From contig NZ_LNRF01000009.1 of the NCBI RefSeq assembly GCF_001557875.1, forward strand, positions 124,001-188,000: a stretch of DNA of 64,000 bases, written 5' to 3'. This DNA comes from Vibrio splendidus (GTDB taxonomy: Bacteria > Pseudomonadota > Gammaproteobacteria > Enterobacterales > Vibrionaceae). The notes under the pieces are model-generated. The model saw only the letters and a program-made list of their open reading frames with translations, did no database searches and was not told where the DNA came from. The position numbers and the translations under genes are program-made. Shown in pieces: positions 54,101 to 62,722 of this stretch (its first letter is position 1; the number at the start of each line of letters is the position of its first letter).

Positions 54101-54299
54101 GGTTTTGAGTACGCTTACTATCAAGGTAAACAACCCGATAAGACAAGCCGTCGCGATCGAGTTCTTCGGATAATCCTTTATGGAAATCATCCGTCCAGAA
54201 AAAACCTTGATGGTAGGAGTGGATCACCAATACATCCTTTGTCTGAGCTGAAGCAAACACACTCCAACACATCACAATAAAAAATAACGAAAGTCGCAC
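51150..54299 (-). CDS. Membrane GGDEF/EAL protein with N-terminal periplasmic binding domain and PAS
   Basis: About 1049 residues from the GTG at 54299 (AGGG eight bases upstream, then RLSLFFIVMCWSVFASA as signal segment); an upstream start at 54407 would run into asnC. Order: signal/membrane segment, ABC-type substrate-binding fold (about 25-310; HSYHQGFFW, YVVYLDSKRTQNP), membrane segment near 335-355, PAS domains (about 375-600), GGDEF domain with MGGDEF (about 690), and EAL domain. The EAL signature is changed to EIL in the sequence FEILVRIKN, but the DDFGSGLSSFGYLKKLP loop remains. Likely a c-di-GMP enzyme sensing a periplasmic ligand. Confidence 0.9.
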   Translation of the reverse strand: MRLSLFFIVMCWSVFASAQTKDVLVIHSYHQGFFWTDDFHKGLSEELDRDGLSYRVVYLDSKRTQNPEYLERVYQLYHTKLQHEEFAAVVVSDNNALNLMKRLAPDLKDTPVIFGGINNFSPQMIEGLNATGITEDIDLVGNIELIKRLQATVKKIYIVTDHSVTGEAIRSQIDLFIKTHPDFSDLVEHYVPDSYQELMAFSQRADLGKSLLFWAYYRDAQGRVSSDEDWRQLNIKTQMPLYMVHDLGLGFGAIGGVIQSGETQGRDTGRVLLSVLKNPKAPLPLVVAGAPEIKLDYQQISRWDLGAENEASVTFLNKPKSFLVRYRDEIRTVGLLFLVMSCVIATLVYYLNRLKKSERASRQSQLLLESIFDQSLQFMGIIDKGGVLLSSNSKLHELLYNQGYKLGTPLQQHQHWEDSAREVLTEYFITKSERQALRFEAEVWCRDRGAMVLDISLKPMPGNEKEDIQFLFEARDVTSRKLAENKLFQREANLKLYYDKQPVMMITLDGNNRIQQVNQFAEQLLGYPLEQLLGHRPREFYVDENAMIPRHILLQPQHKIRGVWRRDIEYRHADGSKIWIRENIRPLVESDQLLIVGEDITETHELSEKLEYQARYDLLTDTFNRNHFEQELQKALKEVESHMRTHAMLFLDLDQLKVLNDTAGHEAGDAAILFSAKLLEDVLPYNAVLARMGGDEFAVLIKDCTERDAVNVCRSIISMMSENPFLWDDIRLNLTCSIGIRLIDHTAASPQMVHAQADAACHAAKEEGRNRYNLYHQDDEDLRRRHLEMECVNLVHEALANDRLELFAQRILGLNKNSDKMHFEILVRIKNIQGEYISPGIFMPASERYNIAHLIDRQVVNKTLSWLEQRPEIIDDLGMCSINLSGHSMGNREFVEFLIDSLSNSSIPCHKICLEITETAAMSNMKQAIKFFTRIKELGCMIALDDFGSGLSSFGYLKKLPVDIVKIDGLFVRDIDVNEMDHVMVRSINDLAKQMGKHTVAEFVENTQIIDKLIELGVNYAQGYIIGRPKPLAELVEELRQESEIEPLV

Positions 54300-54397
54300 T
54301 GAATTCACCCTAACACCATTGTTGCTGCTAATATTATCACCCTTGGCTATGATATGTACTCTAGCCAATATATTTTCATTAAATCTAAGGGTTAAGC

Positions 54398-54862
54398 ATG
54401 TCCACAACTACCGCTCGTCTCGATGACCTAGACCGTGCCATTCTCAAAACCTTGATGGAAGATGCACGTACTCCTTATGCTGAAATGGCAAAGCAGTTCG
54501 ATGTCAGCCCTGCGACGATTCACGTTCGCATCGAAAAGATGAGATCGGCAGACATTATTGAGCGAACGGAAGTTGTGGTAAACACCAAAAAGCTGGGTTA
54601 CGACGTGTGTTGCTTTATTGGCATCAACCTTAATGCTGCCAAAGATTACCACTCGGCGATCGCTAAGCTGAATGCCTTAGACGAAGTGGTTGAAGCGTAC
54701 TACACCACTGGAGCTTACAATATCTTTGTAAAGCTGATGTGTAAGTCGATAGAAGAGCTGCAGTTTGTATTGATCGATAAACTGCAAGCGATCGATGAAG
54801 TTCAGTCGACAGAGACACTGATTTCATTGCAGAACCCTATCAACCGCAATGTGAATCCATAA
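54398..54862 (+). CDS. asnC: Lrp/AsnC-family transcriptional regulator AsnC
   Basis: A 154-residue regulator: N-terminal winged HTH (DDLDRAILKTLMEDARTPYAEMAKQF, HVRIEKM) and C-terminal RAM/AsnC domain (about 75-145) that binds an amino acid effector. Identity as AsnC rather than Lrp rests on close similarity to E. coli AsnC, which responds to asparagine. Its 5' end is about 100 bases from the divergent GGDEF/EAL gene. No asnA lies next to it here, unlike in E. coli. Confidence 0.9.
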   Translation: MSTTTARLDDLDRAILKTLMEDARTPYAEMAKQFDVSPATIHVRIEKMRSADIIERTEVVVNTKKLGYDVCCFIGINLNAAKDYHSAIAKLNALDEVVEAYYTTGAYNIFVKLMCKSIEELQFVLIDKLQAIDEVQSTETLISLQNPINRNVNP

Positions 54863-54896
54863 CATTGATTCTCCTTGCTTGGCATCAAGCACAGAC

Positions 54897-54927
54897 AAAA
54901 AAAGAGCCTCTAACTAGAGGCTCTTTT
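54897..54927. terminator. Bidirectional terminator between asnC and prlC
   Basis: AGAGCCTCTA / TAGAGGCTCT stem with an AC loop, A and T runs on both sides. Confidence 0.93.
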
Positions 54928-54964
54928 CTCAATTATCTCGCAATAAACTAGATAGTTACCGTGA

Positions 54965-57007
54965 TTATGCGTTAATTCCCGCGTGGCGCAGCATTGCGTC
55001 GATTTGTGGCTCACGCCCACGGAAGCGTTTGAACAGCTCCATTGGCTCTTCACTGCCACCCATTTCAAGGATGTTATTCAAGAAACGATTACCGGTTTCA
55101 GTGTTGAAGATACCTTCCTCTTCAAATGCTGAGAACGCATCTGCCGATAGCACTTCTGCCCACAGGTAGCTGTAGTAGCCCGCACTGTAGCCACCAGCAA
55201 AGATGTGACCAAAGCTGTGTGAGAAACGGTTCCAATCTAGGCTTGGCAATACCGATACCTTAGACTTAACATCCGCTAGTGTTTCTAGTACGCGAGCACC
55301 CACTTCAGGGTCGTACTCTGTGTGTAACGTGAAATCGAACAAGCCAAGCTCTAGCTGACGCAGGATAAACATCGCAGATTGGAAGTTCTTCGCCGCTAGC
55401 ATCTTCTCTAGCATCTCTTTTGGTAGCGCTTCACCCGTTTCGAAGTGACCAGAGATGAACGACAGCGCTTCTTCTTCCCAACACCAGTTCTCTAGGAACT
55501 GACTTGGCAGTTCAACCGCATCCCAAGGCACGCCATTAATACCCGCAACTGCGCCCGCTTCTACTTGCGTCAGCATGTGGTGAATGCCGTGACCGAATTC
55601 GTGGAATAAGGTCACCACTTCATCGTGAGTAAATAGCGCAGGCTTATCACCAACTGGCTTATTGAAGTTACACGTTAGGTAAGCAACCGGCGTTTGCAGC
55701 TCACCAGATTCAGTAATGCGACGACCACGACAGTCATCCATCCAAGCGCCACCACGTTTGTGTTCACGTGCGTATAGATCTAGGTAGAAGCTACCACGCA
55801 GTGTTCCAGTCGCATCAAAGATATCAAAGAAGCGAACTGACTCATGCCAAGTGTCTACACCTACACGCTCTGTTACCGACATACCAAACACGCGGTTCAG
55901 TACCTCAAACAGACCTGAAACCACATTAGATTCTGGGAAGTAAGGACGAAGCTCTTCATCAGAGATCTCGAACAGGTTCTGTTTTTGTTTCTCACTGTAG
56001 TAAGCGATGTCCCACAGGTTTAGCTCAGAGACACCAAACTCTTTCTCTGCAAACTGGCGTAGCTCTTCAACTTCGCGTTCACCTTGCGGTTTGGCTTTTA
56101 CTGCTAGGTCGTTTAGGAAACCAAGCACTTGGTCTGGCGTTTCTGCCATTTTGGTCGACAGTGATTTTTCGCTGTAAGTACTGAAGCCAAGCATGCGCGC
56201 GATCTCGTGGCGCAGTTTAAGTTGCTCAGTGATGATCTCAGTATTGTCCCATTTACCGGCATTTGGACCGCGATCTGAAGCGCGCGTTACGTATGCTTCA
56301 TAAAGCTCTTTACGCAGTTCTTGGTTATCACAGTACGTCATCACTGGTAGGTAAGATGGGATATCTAAAGTCAGTAGATAGCCTTGTTGCTCTTTAGACT
56401 CAGCCGCCGCTTGTGCTGCCGCCAGTGCTGATTCAGGCATACCTGCCAGTTCCGCGACATCTGTGATCTGTTTGCTCCAACCCATGGTTGCATCAAGCAC
56501 ATTGTTTGAGAATTGAGAGCCTAGCTCAGACTGACGCTTGCTGATCTCGCCGTAACGATGCTGTTCGTCTGCAGGCAAGCCAATGCCCGACAGTTCAAAG
56601 TCACGCAGTGCGTCAGTAATGGTTTTTTGTTGAGCTCGATTTAATGCCGAGAATTCTTCACTCGCCTTGATCGCTTTGTACGCTTCAAACAAGCCTTTGT
56701 GTTGACCAACCCACGTGCCGTACTCAGATAGCACAGGTAAGCAGCTCTCATACGCTTCACGCAGTTCGTCACTGTTCACAACAGAGTTCATGTGGCTTAC
56801 TGGTGACCAAATACGGCCTAAACGATCATCCACTTCTTCAATCGGAGCAACCAGGTTGTCCCAGCTTGGTGAAGTATTACCTTCAAGTACTTGTTCTATC
56901 TTGTTGCGACACGCTTCAATCACTTGCTCAACTGCAGGCTTTACGTGCTCTGGCTTGATCTGTGAAAACGGAGGTAAGTCCGTGAAGGTTAATAGCGGAT
57001 TAGACAT
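54965..57007 (-). CDS. prlC: Oligopeptidase A
   Basis: A 680-residue zinc metallopeptidase (M3 family) that degrades signal peptides and oligopeptides in the cytoplasm. The zinc site is HEFGHGIHH (HExxH, about residue 470) with the downstream Glu in ENWCWEEEAL. Length matches E. coli PrlC/OpdA (680). The N-terminus (NPLLTFTDLPPF) is conserved. It is minus-strand and converges with asnC, and it is divergent from rlmJ, as in E. coli. Confidence 0.97.
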   Translation of the reverse strand: MSNPLLTFTDLPPFSQIKPEHVKPAVEQVIEACRNKIEQVLEGNTSPSWDNLVAPIEEVDDRLGRIWSPVSHMNSVVNSDELREAYESCLPVLSEYGTWVGQHKGLFEAYKAIKASEEFSALNRAQQKTITDALRDFELSGIGLPADEQHRYGEISKRQSELGSQFSNNVLDATMGWSKQITDVAELAGMPESALAAAQAAAESKEQQGYLLTLDIPSYLPVMTYCDNQELRKELYEAYVTRASDRGPNAGKWDNTEIITEQLKLRHEIARMLGFSTYSEKSLSTKMAETPDQVLGFLNDLAVKAKPQGEREVEELRQFAEKEFGVSELNLWDIAYYSEKQKQNLFEISDEELRPYFPESNVVSGLFEVLNRVFGMSVTERVGVDTWHESVRFFDIFDATGTLRGSFYLDLYAREHKRGGAWMDDCRGRRITESGELQTPVAYLTCNFNKPVGDKPALFTHDEVVTLFHEFGHGIHHMLTQVEAGAVAGINGVPWDAVELPSQFLENWCWEEEALSFISGHFETGEALPKEMLEKMLAAKNFQSAMFILRQLELGLFDFTLHTEYDPEVGARVLETLADVKSKVSVLPSLDWNRFSHSFGHIFAGGYSAGYYSYLWAEVLSADAFSAFEEEGIFNTETGNRFLNNILEMGGSEEPMELFKRFRGREPQIDAMLRHAGINA

Positions 57008-57286
57008 ATAAACATTCCTTTGGCTTTAGAGACTTTCGTCTTTTTTGTAATGAGGTCGTCTTACAGTCATCAGGCTAAAGTTCGCCCTAAAAAATCACCT
57101 GCGAATAGTTATTAAATAGTGCCCAACAAGGCAAATTTCAATAGTAGAACCAATAACTAACTGCATATTGCTAGCGACTGTTCCTGAATTGTTCGAGAAT
57201 TTATGGTCCATTGAGGGTTATAATAGTCTGATTAACCCCACCTACACTAACCACACTCTAATTCGAGAGTGTTACGAGAGTTTAAT

Positions 57287-58126
57287 TTGTTAAGTTATCG
57301 CCACAGCTTCCACGCAGGTAACCATGCCGACGTAGTAAAGCATATCGTACAGAGCCTTATTCTTAATTCTTTGAAACAGAAGGATAAGCCTTTTGTTTAT
57401 CATGACACTCACTCTGGTGTAGGTCGTTACGACTTAACGCATGAATGGTCTGAAAAAACCGGTGAATACAAACAAGGTATTGCGCGCGTTTGGGAACAGA
57501 AAAATCTTCCTGAAGACATTCAAAGCTACCTTGAGTCTATTTCCATTCTCAACAATGGCGAGAAACTGCGTTACTACCCGGGTTCCCCACGTGTTGCACG
57601 TGCACACCTGCGTGACCAAGACCGCATGGTACTGACTGAGCTTCACCCAGCCGATCACCCTCTGCTTGAGCAAGAGTTCCACCGTGATCGTCAGGTATCT
57701 ATCTATAAAGAAGATGGTTTTAAGCGCTTGAAGGGCAGCCTGCCACCAAAAGAACGTCGTGGTTTAGTACTGATCGACCCGCCTTACGAGCTGGCAAAAG
57801 AGTATCGTGATGTCGTGACAGCAATCGCTCAAAGCCACAAGCGCTGGGCAACTGGTATCTACGCAATTTGGTACCCGGTGGTAAATCGCTGTGATATCGA
57901 AGATATGATCGAAGGTCTCGAAGGCTTAGGCATCAACAAGATTCTACAAATCGAACTTGGCGTATCACCAGACACCAACGAGCGTGGCATGACAGCATCA
58001 GGCATGATCGTGATTAACCCGCCTTGGAAGCTAGAAAGCCAAATGAAAGAGATTCTTCCATTCTTGAAGGAAGCAATTGCGCCGGCAACCGGTCACTTCA
58101 AAGTAGAGTGGATCGTACCCGAGTAA
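57287..58126 (+). CDS. rlmJ: 23S rRNA m6A2030 methyltransferase RlmJ
   Basis: A 279-residue N6-adenine methyltransferase that modifies A2030 of 23S rRNA. The SAM/catalytic motif is LIDPPYE (DPPY) and the N-terminus LSYRHSFHAGNHADVVKH is the family signature. I start at the TTG at 57287 because relatives begin MLSYRHSFHAGNHAD; an upstream GTG at 57269 would add six residues. A CGAGAG ribosome binding site precedes it. It is divergent from prlC. Confidence 0.94.
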   Translation: MLSYRHSFHAGNHADVVKHIVQSLILNSLKQKDKPFVYHDTHSGVGRYDLTHEWSEKTGEYKQGIARVWEQKNLPEDIQSYLESISILNNGEKLRYYPGSPRVARAHLRDQDRMVLTELHPADHPLLEQEFHRDRQVSIYKEDGFKRLKGSLPPKERRGLVLIDPPYELAKEYRDVVTAIAQSHKRWATGIYAIWYPVVNRCDIEDMIEGLEGLGINKILQIELGVSPDTNERGMTASGMIVINPPWKLESQMKEILPFLKEAIAPATGHFKVEWIVPE

Positions 58127-58314
58127 TCTCGAACTTAACGTCATACTCTGACGAATATTCAGCAGATTGTGACGTACACGAATAAATTTTAAACAGGGAG
58201 ATTGAGTTCAACCGATCTGCCCTCAATATAATAATTATACAATTTAAGAATCTATAGGACGTAGGTGTTCAGTGCGCTCACTGTGCCCACAGCCTTCAAT
58301 AAATGGAGAAAGTA

Positions 58315-59670
58315 ATGGCGACTCATTTTGATTACATCTGTATCGGCGGCGGCAGCGGCGGCATCGCATCAGCAAACCGCGCAGCAATGCACGGTGCAAA
58401 GGTTGCACTTATCGAAGCTCAAGACCTTGGTGGTACTTGTGTAAACGTTGGTTGTGTTCCTAAAAAGGTAATGTGGCACGGCGCTCAAGTTGCTGAAGCT
58501 ATCAACCTATACTCTGAAGACTACGGCTTCGACGTTGACGTAAAAGGCTTCAACTGGGGCAAATTGGTAGAAAACCGCCAAGCGTACATTGGCCGTATCC
58601 ACCAATCTTACGATCGCGTTCTTGGTAACAACAAAGTAAATGTAATCAGAGGCTTTGCTAAGTTCGTTGACGAGAAAACTGTTGAAGTTAACGGTGAACA
58701 CTACACAGCGGATCACATCCTGATCGCAGTAGGTGGTCGTCCAACCATTCCAAACATCCCAGGCGCTGAATACGGCATCGATTCAAACGGTTTCTTCGAC
58801 CTAATGGAGCAACCTAAACGTGTTGCTGTTATCGGCGCAGGCTACATCGCAGTTGAAATCGCAGGCGTACTAAGCGCACTTGGCACAGAAACACATCTAT
58901 TCTGCCGTAAAGAGTCACCACTTCGCAGCTTCGACCCAATGATCATCGAGACACTGGTTGAAGTAATGGAAGCGGAAGGCCCAACACTGCATACACACTC
59001 TGTTCCAAAAGAAGTCGTGAAAGAAGCAGACGGCACATTAACTCTACACCTAGAGAACGGCAACACTCAAAACGTTGACCACCTAATCTGGGCTATCGGT
59101 CGCCACCCAGCAACTGACGCTATTAACCTAGCATCAACTGGCGTTGCAACGAACGATCGTGGCTACATCAAAGTAGACGAGTTCCAAGCAACCAACGTTC
59201 CTGGCATCTACTGTGTTGGCGACATCATGGAAGGCGGTATCGAGCTAACTCCTGTTGCTGTTAAAGCAGGTCGTCAGCTTTCTGAGCGTCTATTCAACGG
59301 TCAAACCAACGCGAAAATGGACTACAAGCTAGTGCCTACTGTTGTATTCAGCCACCCACCTATCGGCACAATTGGTCTAACGACTCAAGAAGCTGAAGAG
59401 CAATACGGCAAAGACAACATCAAGGTATACACGTCTGGCTTCACTGCTATGTACACAGCAGTAACCAAGCACCGTCAACCTTGTAAGATGAAGCTAGTAT
59501 GTGCTGGCGAAGAAGAGACAGTAGTCGGCCTACATGGCATCGGCTTCACTGTTGATGAAATGATTCAAGGCTTCGGCGTTGCAATGAAGATGGGCGCAAC
59601 CAAAGCAGACTTCGACTCTGTTGTGGCAATTCACCCAACGGGCAGCGAAGAGTTTGTTACCATGAGATAA
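58315..59670 (+). CDS. gorA: Glutathione-disulfide reductase
   Basis: A 451-residue FAD/NADPH disulfide reductase that keeps glutathione reduced. FAD motif GGGSGGIASA, redox disulfide CVNVGC (in GGTCVNVGCVPKK), NADPH motif GAGYIAVEIAG and the C-terminal HPTGSEEFVTM with the catalytic His-Glu are all present. Start is the ATG at 58315 (MATHFDYICIGGG) with GGAGAAAGTA upstream; an ATG 12 bases earlier is less likely. It follows rlmJ on the same strand, separated by 188 bases. Confidence 0.98.
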   Translation: MATHFDYICIGGGSGGIASANRAAMHGAKVALIEAQDLGGTCVNVGCVPKKVMWHGAQVAEAINLYSEDYGFDVDVKGFNWGKLVENRQAYIGRIHQSYDRVLGNNKVNVIRGFAKFVDEKTVEVNGEHYTADHILIAVGGRPTIPNIPGAEYGIDSNGFFDLMEQPKRVAVIGAGYIAVEIAGVLSALGTETHLFCRKESPLRSFDPMIIETLVEVMEAEGPTLHTHSVPKEVVKEADGTLTLHLENGNTQNVDHLIWAIGRHPATDAINLASTGVATNDRGYIKVDEFQATNVPGIYCVGDIMEGGIELTPVAVKAGRQLSERLFNGQTNAKMDYKLVPTVVFSHPPIGTIGLTTQEAEEQYGKDNIKVYTSGFTAMYTAVTKHRQPCKMKLVCAGEEETVVGLHGIGFTVDEMIQGFGVAMKMGATKADFDSVVAIHPTGSEEFVTMR

Positions 59671-59697
59671 TCAACGTCTTAGTTGAGCTCTCTTTAG

Positions 59698-59723
59698 AAG
59701 CAGGCCTTGTGCCTGCTTTTTTT
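59698..59723 (+). terminator. Terminator of gorA
   Basis: AAGCAGGC / GCCTGCTT stem with a CTTGT loop and T run. Confidence 0.9.
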
Positions 59724-59800
59724 ACGTTCGCTCTGAACCTTAGCTATCGATTCGACGTAACACAAATATCTACTTATCTAGAACAGCAATGGAGTTTGTG

Positions 59801-60052
59801 ATGAATCTTCTGATTGAATCATTTGAAGGCGGGATCTATTTGGCTTACCAAGTCATTGGCGAGCAAAAGCAGTTAATCAAAGACGACCACCAGCACCCAA
59901 TGAAGTTTTTGAGTGTTAACCAAGCACGCGACCACTTTAGCGACCAAGGCGTGGCATCGGCAATGTTGGTTCACAACAGTGCTTACGATGAGATGTGTGG
60001 TGAGCATTGCGGTAACACCCAACCGTTCGAGATTGATTTGAAGTGGAGTTAA
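59801..60052 (+). CDS. DUF6482-family small protein
   Basis: An 83-residue cytoplasmic protein beginning MNLLIESFEGGIYLAYQVIG at the ATG 59801 (GGAG ten bases upstream); an ATG 12 bases earlier is possible. I recognise it only as a small DUF6482-type protein common in vibrios, of unknown function. Two nearby cysteines (MCGEHCG) are notable. It lies between gorA and the convergent nqrB paralog. Confidence 0.75.
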   Translation: MNLLIESFEGGIYLAYQVIGEQKQLIKDDHQHPMKFLSVNQARDHFSDQGVASAMLVHNSAYDEMCGEHCGNTQPFEIDLKWS

Positions 60053-60083
60053 ATCAACTTCAAAGCAATTGCGATAAAAATTG

Positions 60084-60112
60084 AAAGGCTTGCATCAATG
60101 CAAGCCTTTATT
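60084..60112. terminator. Terminator between the DUF6482 gene and nqrB paralog
   Basis: AAAGGCTTGCA / TGCAAGCCTTT stem, able to work on either strand. Confidence 0.85.
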
Positions 60113-60144
60113 ATCCAAGTCACTTTCCTTTTTAATCACTTAGA

Positions 60145-61386
60145 TCAGCGCGATGTCCGTTTCAGTCTTCGTTTGATGTTCTGCTCTTTCACAATAAAGT
60201 CGAACAGTGGAGCGAACAGGTTGGCGAACAAGATAGCCAGCATAATGCCCTCTGGGTAGGCTGGATTGAGCACTCTGATACCGACGGTCATAACGCCGAT
60301 CAAAATCCCATAGGTCCATTTACTCTGATTGGTAAACGCGGCGGAAACCGGGTCGGTTGCCATGAAGAAAGTACCAAACGCCACGCCACCCAACACAAAG
60401 TGCCAGTAGAAGGGCATCGAAAACATCGAGTTAGTCTCTGACCCTATCCAATTCATCAAGCTAGATGTCACAACGAGACCAATAATCACACCGGCGACAA
60501 TGCGCCAAGACGCTATCTTCATCGCTATCAGAATCAACCCCGTCAGCATGATCAGTAGTGACGACACCTCTCCCATCGAACCTGGAATATTACCGATAAA
60601 GGCATCCATCCAAGTGATCGTCTCGCCAGTCATGTTATTGATGAGTGACGTGCTGCCGCCTTCATACCATTGACTCAGCGGTGTCGCGCCTGAATAGCCG
60701 TCAGCGGCAACCCACACAAGCCCACCCGACATGTTGGCTGGATACGCGAAATAGAGAAACGCGCGGCCTGCGAGTGCAGGGTTGAGGAAGTTTCGTCCTG
60801 TACCACCAAACAGCTCTTTGGCGACAACGATACCAAAGGTGATACCTAATGCAGCTTGCCAAAGCGGGATGGTTGGCGGGAGGATTAGTGCAAACAGCAC
60901 CGAGCTAACAAAGAAGCCTTCATTAACTTCGTGCTTGCGAACGACAGCAAACAGTACCTCCCAGAAACCACCTACTACAAACACCGTGGCATAAACGGGT
61001 AGGAAATAGAGTGCACCAAGCAGCATCTGACTTGCCCAACCACTTGCCATCATTGACTGTGTATCACCAAAAGCCCATGACAGGCGCCAGCTACTCTCGA
61101 TAACTGAAGTAAGTTCGCTAGGTTGATAGCTGTAGGTTAACGCAAGAACACTTTGGTGCCCGACGTTATACATACCCCAGAACATTGCCGGAAAAGTCGC
61201 CAACCACACCAGAATCATGATTCGTTTGAGATCGATGCTATCTCGAACATGGGTCAAACCTTGGTTTACGTTGCCGGGCGTATAAAAGATGGTCGCGAAA
61301 GCTTCGTACAATGGATAGAGCTTTTCGTACTTCCCTCCGGCTTCAAATCGTGGAGCCACGTCTTCTAATCGTTTTTTTAAACTCAT
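60145..61386 (-). CDS. nqrB: Na+-translocating NADH:quinone reductase subunit B-like protein (orphan)
   Basis: A 413-residue polytopic protein, full length compared with V. cholerae NqrB (about 415), starting at the ATG 61386. It carries the FMN-attachment motif SGATPLS with the acceptor Thr at about 235, matching the T236 of the characterised enzyme, and the EVNEGFFVSSVLFALILPP and GGTGRNFLNPALAGRAFLYF segments (shortened). NqrB is an ion-translocating core subunit. Here no nqrA, C, D, E or F is adjacent, so this is probably a second copy or a specialised paralog. Confidence 0.85.
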   Translation of the reverse strand: MSLKKRLEDVAPRFEAGGKYEKLYPLYEAFATIFYTPGNVNQGLTHVRDSIDLKRIMILVWLATFPAMFWGMYNVGHQSVLALTYSYQPSELTSVIESSWRLSWAFGDTQSMMASGWASQMLLGALYFLPVYATVFVVGGFWEVLFAVVRKHEVNEGFFVSSVLFALILPPTIPLWQAALGITFGIVVAKELFGGTGRNFLNPALAGRAFLYFAYPANMSGGLVWVAADGYSGATPLSQWYEGGSTSLINNMTGETITWMDAFIGNIPGSMGEVSSLLIMLTGLILIAMKIASWRIVAGVIIGLVVTSSLMNWIGSETNSMFSMPFYWHFVLGGVAFGTFFMATDPVSAAFTNQSKWTYGILIGVMTVGIRVLNPAYPEGIMLAILFANLFAPLFDFIVKEQNIKRRLKRTSR

Positions 61387-61532
61387 AATCTCAATCACCT
61401 TATTACTTGAGTTATGGTTTTCTACGCATCAACCGCGCTATTTGAACAATTTTTAGCTATTTTTAATCAAATTCGTCTTGAAGAACGAGTATCTGAAAGT
61501 CGAACCGATGTTGAAAAAGAAGAATGTATAAA

Positions 61533-61561
61533 CAACAAAGCCCCAGCAATGGCTGAGGCTT
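61533..61561 (-). terminator. Terminator of the SPOR-like gene
   Basis: Minus-strand AAGCCTCAGCC / GCTGGGGCTT-type stem with a CATT loop and T-rich tail. Confidence 0.78.
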
Positions 61562-61584
61562 ATTTGGTATAACAACGGTCGTCG

Positions 61585-62544
61585 TTACTTCACGCACATC
61601 ACATTGAGCAATGAAGATCCTTTCAATTGGTTAACGTTACCGTTGGTAAACAGGCCTTTCTTATCTGTGCCCCAATAAGGGAGGTGCATTGGCCAGTTCT
61701 GTTTTTCCATAACCTTTGAGCTCAAAATGCTCTGCCACTGCTTTTCACTCATCAGCTTCATGTTGACCTGATTACACACCAGTTCAGCGCTATCGTAATC
61801 TAGGCGGCTCCAAGGCTTACCTTGCTCCATGTAGAACTGTTGTTGATGGTCTAAAAGGTAAGGAATCGCATATTGGTTACCCGCAACGTCTGCTGTCACG
61901 CGGATCTCGATTTCTAGATCATCACCTGAGCGCGCGTTACCGCTTGGTAGCGTCTGAATAGCAGCAGCACTCGTTACCGCGGCCGCTTGCTTAGCAGCCA
62001 CAGGTTTTGCTGTTGGTTTTACAGGAGCCTTAGGCTTAACCATTTTTGACTCTGCCGGTTTTGCAACAATAGGCTGTGATGAGGTCTGAGACTTATCAAC
62101 CATACGAATGAAGGCTTCGCCGTATCCAGACACTTTACGTACCTGAGCTAGGTCTTTTCTTGCATCCGAGAAGGTAGAGTAAGGTCCAATTAAACAACGA
62201 TAGTCTCCGCCTTCCGGCTTCATCCATACATTGGTCGAGATCTTCTCATATAGGGGCTTTGCTCGGTTCAGTGACAAAGGCTTATTCAGCAAGCCACATT
62301 GAACCCAAAACAGCTCGTTATCTGAATGACGTTTAGGCGCCTTGCTCCCCCAAACACCCTTACCGATCGGACATGATTGCTCTAGCTGTGGTAATTGGTT
62401 GGTGCTTGCCTGAGTTGCATCACATAGAACCGACTCTGCATTCACTTGGCTCGATACCAAAAGAGATGCAGCGATAAGCCCCATACGATAATTTCTCGTC
62501 ACAGCACGACATACAGCATTCATTGTCAATTTCATAACCACCAC
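61585..62544 (-). CDS. SPOR-domain-like exported protein
   Basis: A 319-residue protein with a signal peptide (about 20-38, SSQVNAES). The region about 75-145 (FWVQCGLLNKPLSLNRAKPLYEKI; CLIGPYSTFSDARKDLAQVRKV, both shortened) has the fold and spacing of a SPOR peptidoglycan-binding domain. A Pro/Lys/Ala-rich linker (about 165-210) precedes a C-terminal domain with paired cysteines. Cell-division or envelope role is inference. An in-frame Met at codon 4 or 8 is a possible start. Confidence 0.72.
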   Translation of the reverse strand: MVVMKLTMNAVCRAVTRNYRMGLIAASLLVSSQVNAESVLCDATQASTNQLPQLEQSCPIGKGVWGSKAPKRHSDNELFWVQCGLLNKPLSLNRAKPLYEKISTNVWMKPEGGDYRCLIGPYSTFSDARKDLAQVRKVSGYGEAFIRMVDKSQTSSQPIVAKPAESKMVKPKAPVKPTAKPVAAKQAAAVTSAAAIQTLPSGNARSGDDLEIEIRVTADVAGNQYAIPYLLDHQQQFYMEQGKPWSRLDYDSAELVCNQVNMKLMSEKQWQSILSSKVMEKQNWPMHLPYWGTDKKGLFTNGNVNQLKGSSLLNVMCVK

Positions 62545-62652
62545 TTAAACCCTTACGGGCTAATTATTACCGAATCTATGTCGATAAAACATGAATTCCA
62601 TTTTAAGTATTATTGACACTATCAATGATACTAAGTTCCAGATCCATTAAGC

Positions 62653-62683
62653 AAAAAAAGAGCCGTAATTGCTTACGGCTCTT
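62653..62683 (-). terminator. Terminator of the peptide transporter genes
   Basis: Minus-strand AAGAGCCGTAA / TTACGGCTCTT stem followed by seven T residues. Confidence 0.92.
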
Positions 62684-62722
62684 AGTTTAGTGACTTTTTT
62701 TACTAAAAATCAAACCGAGCTA

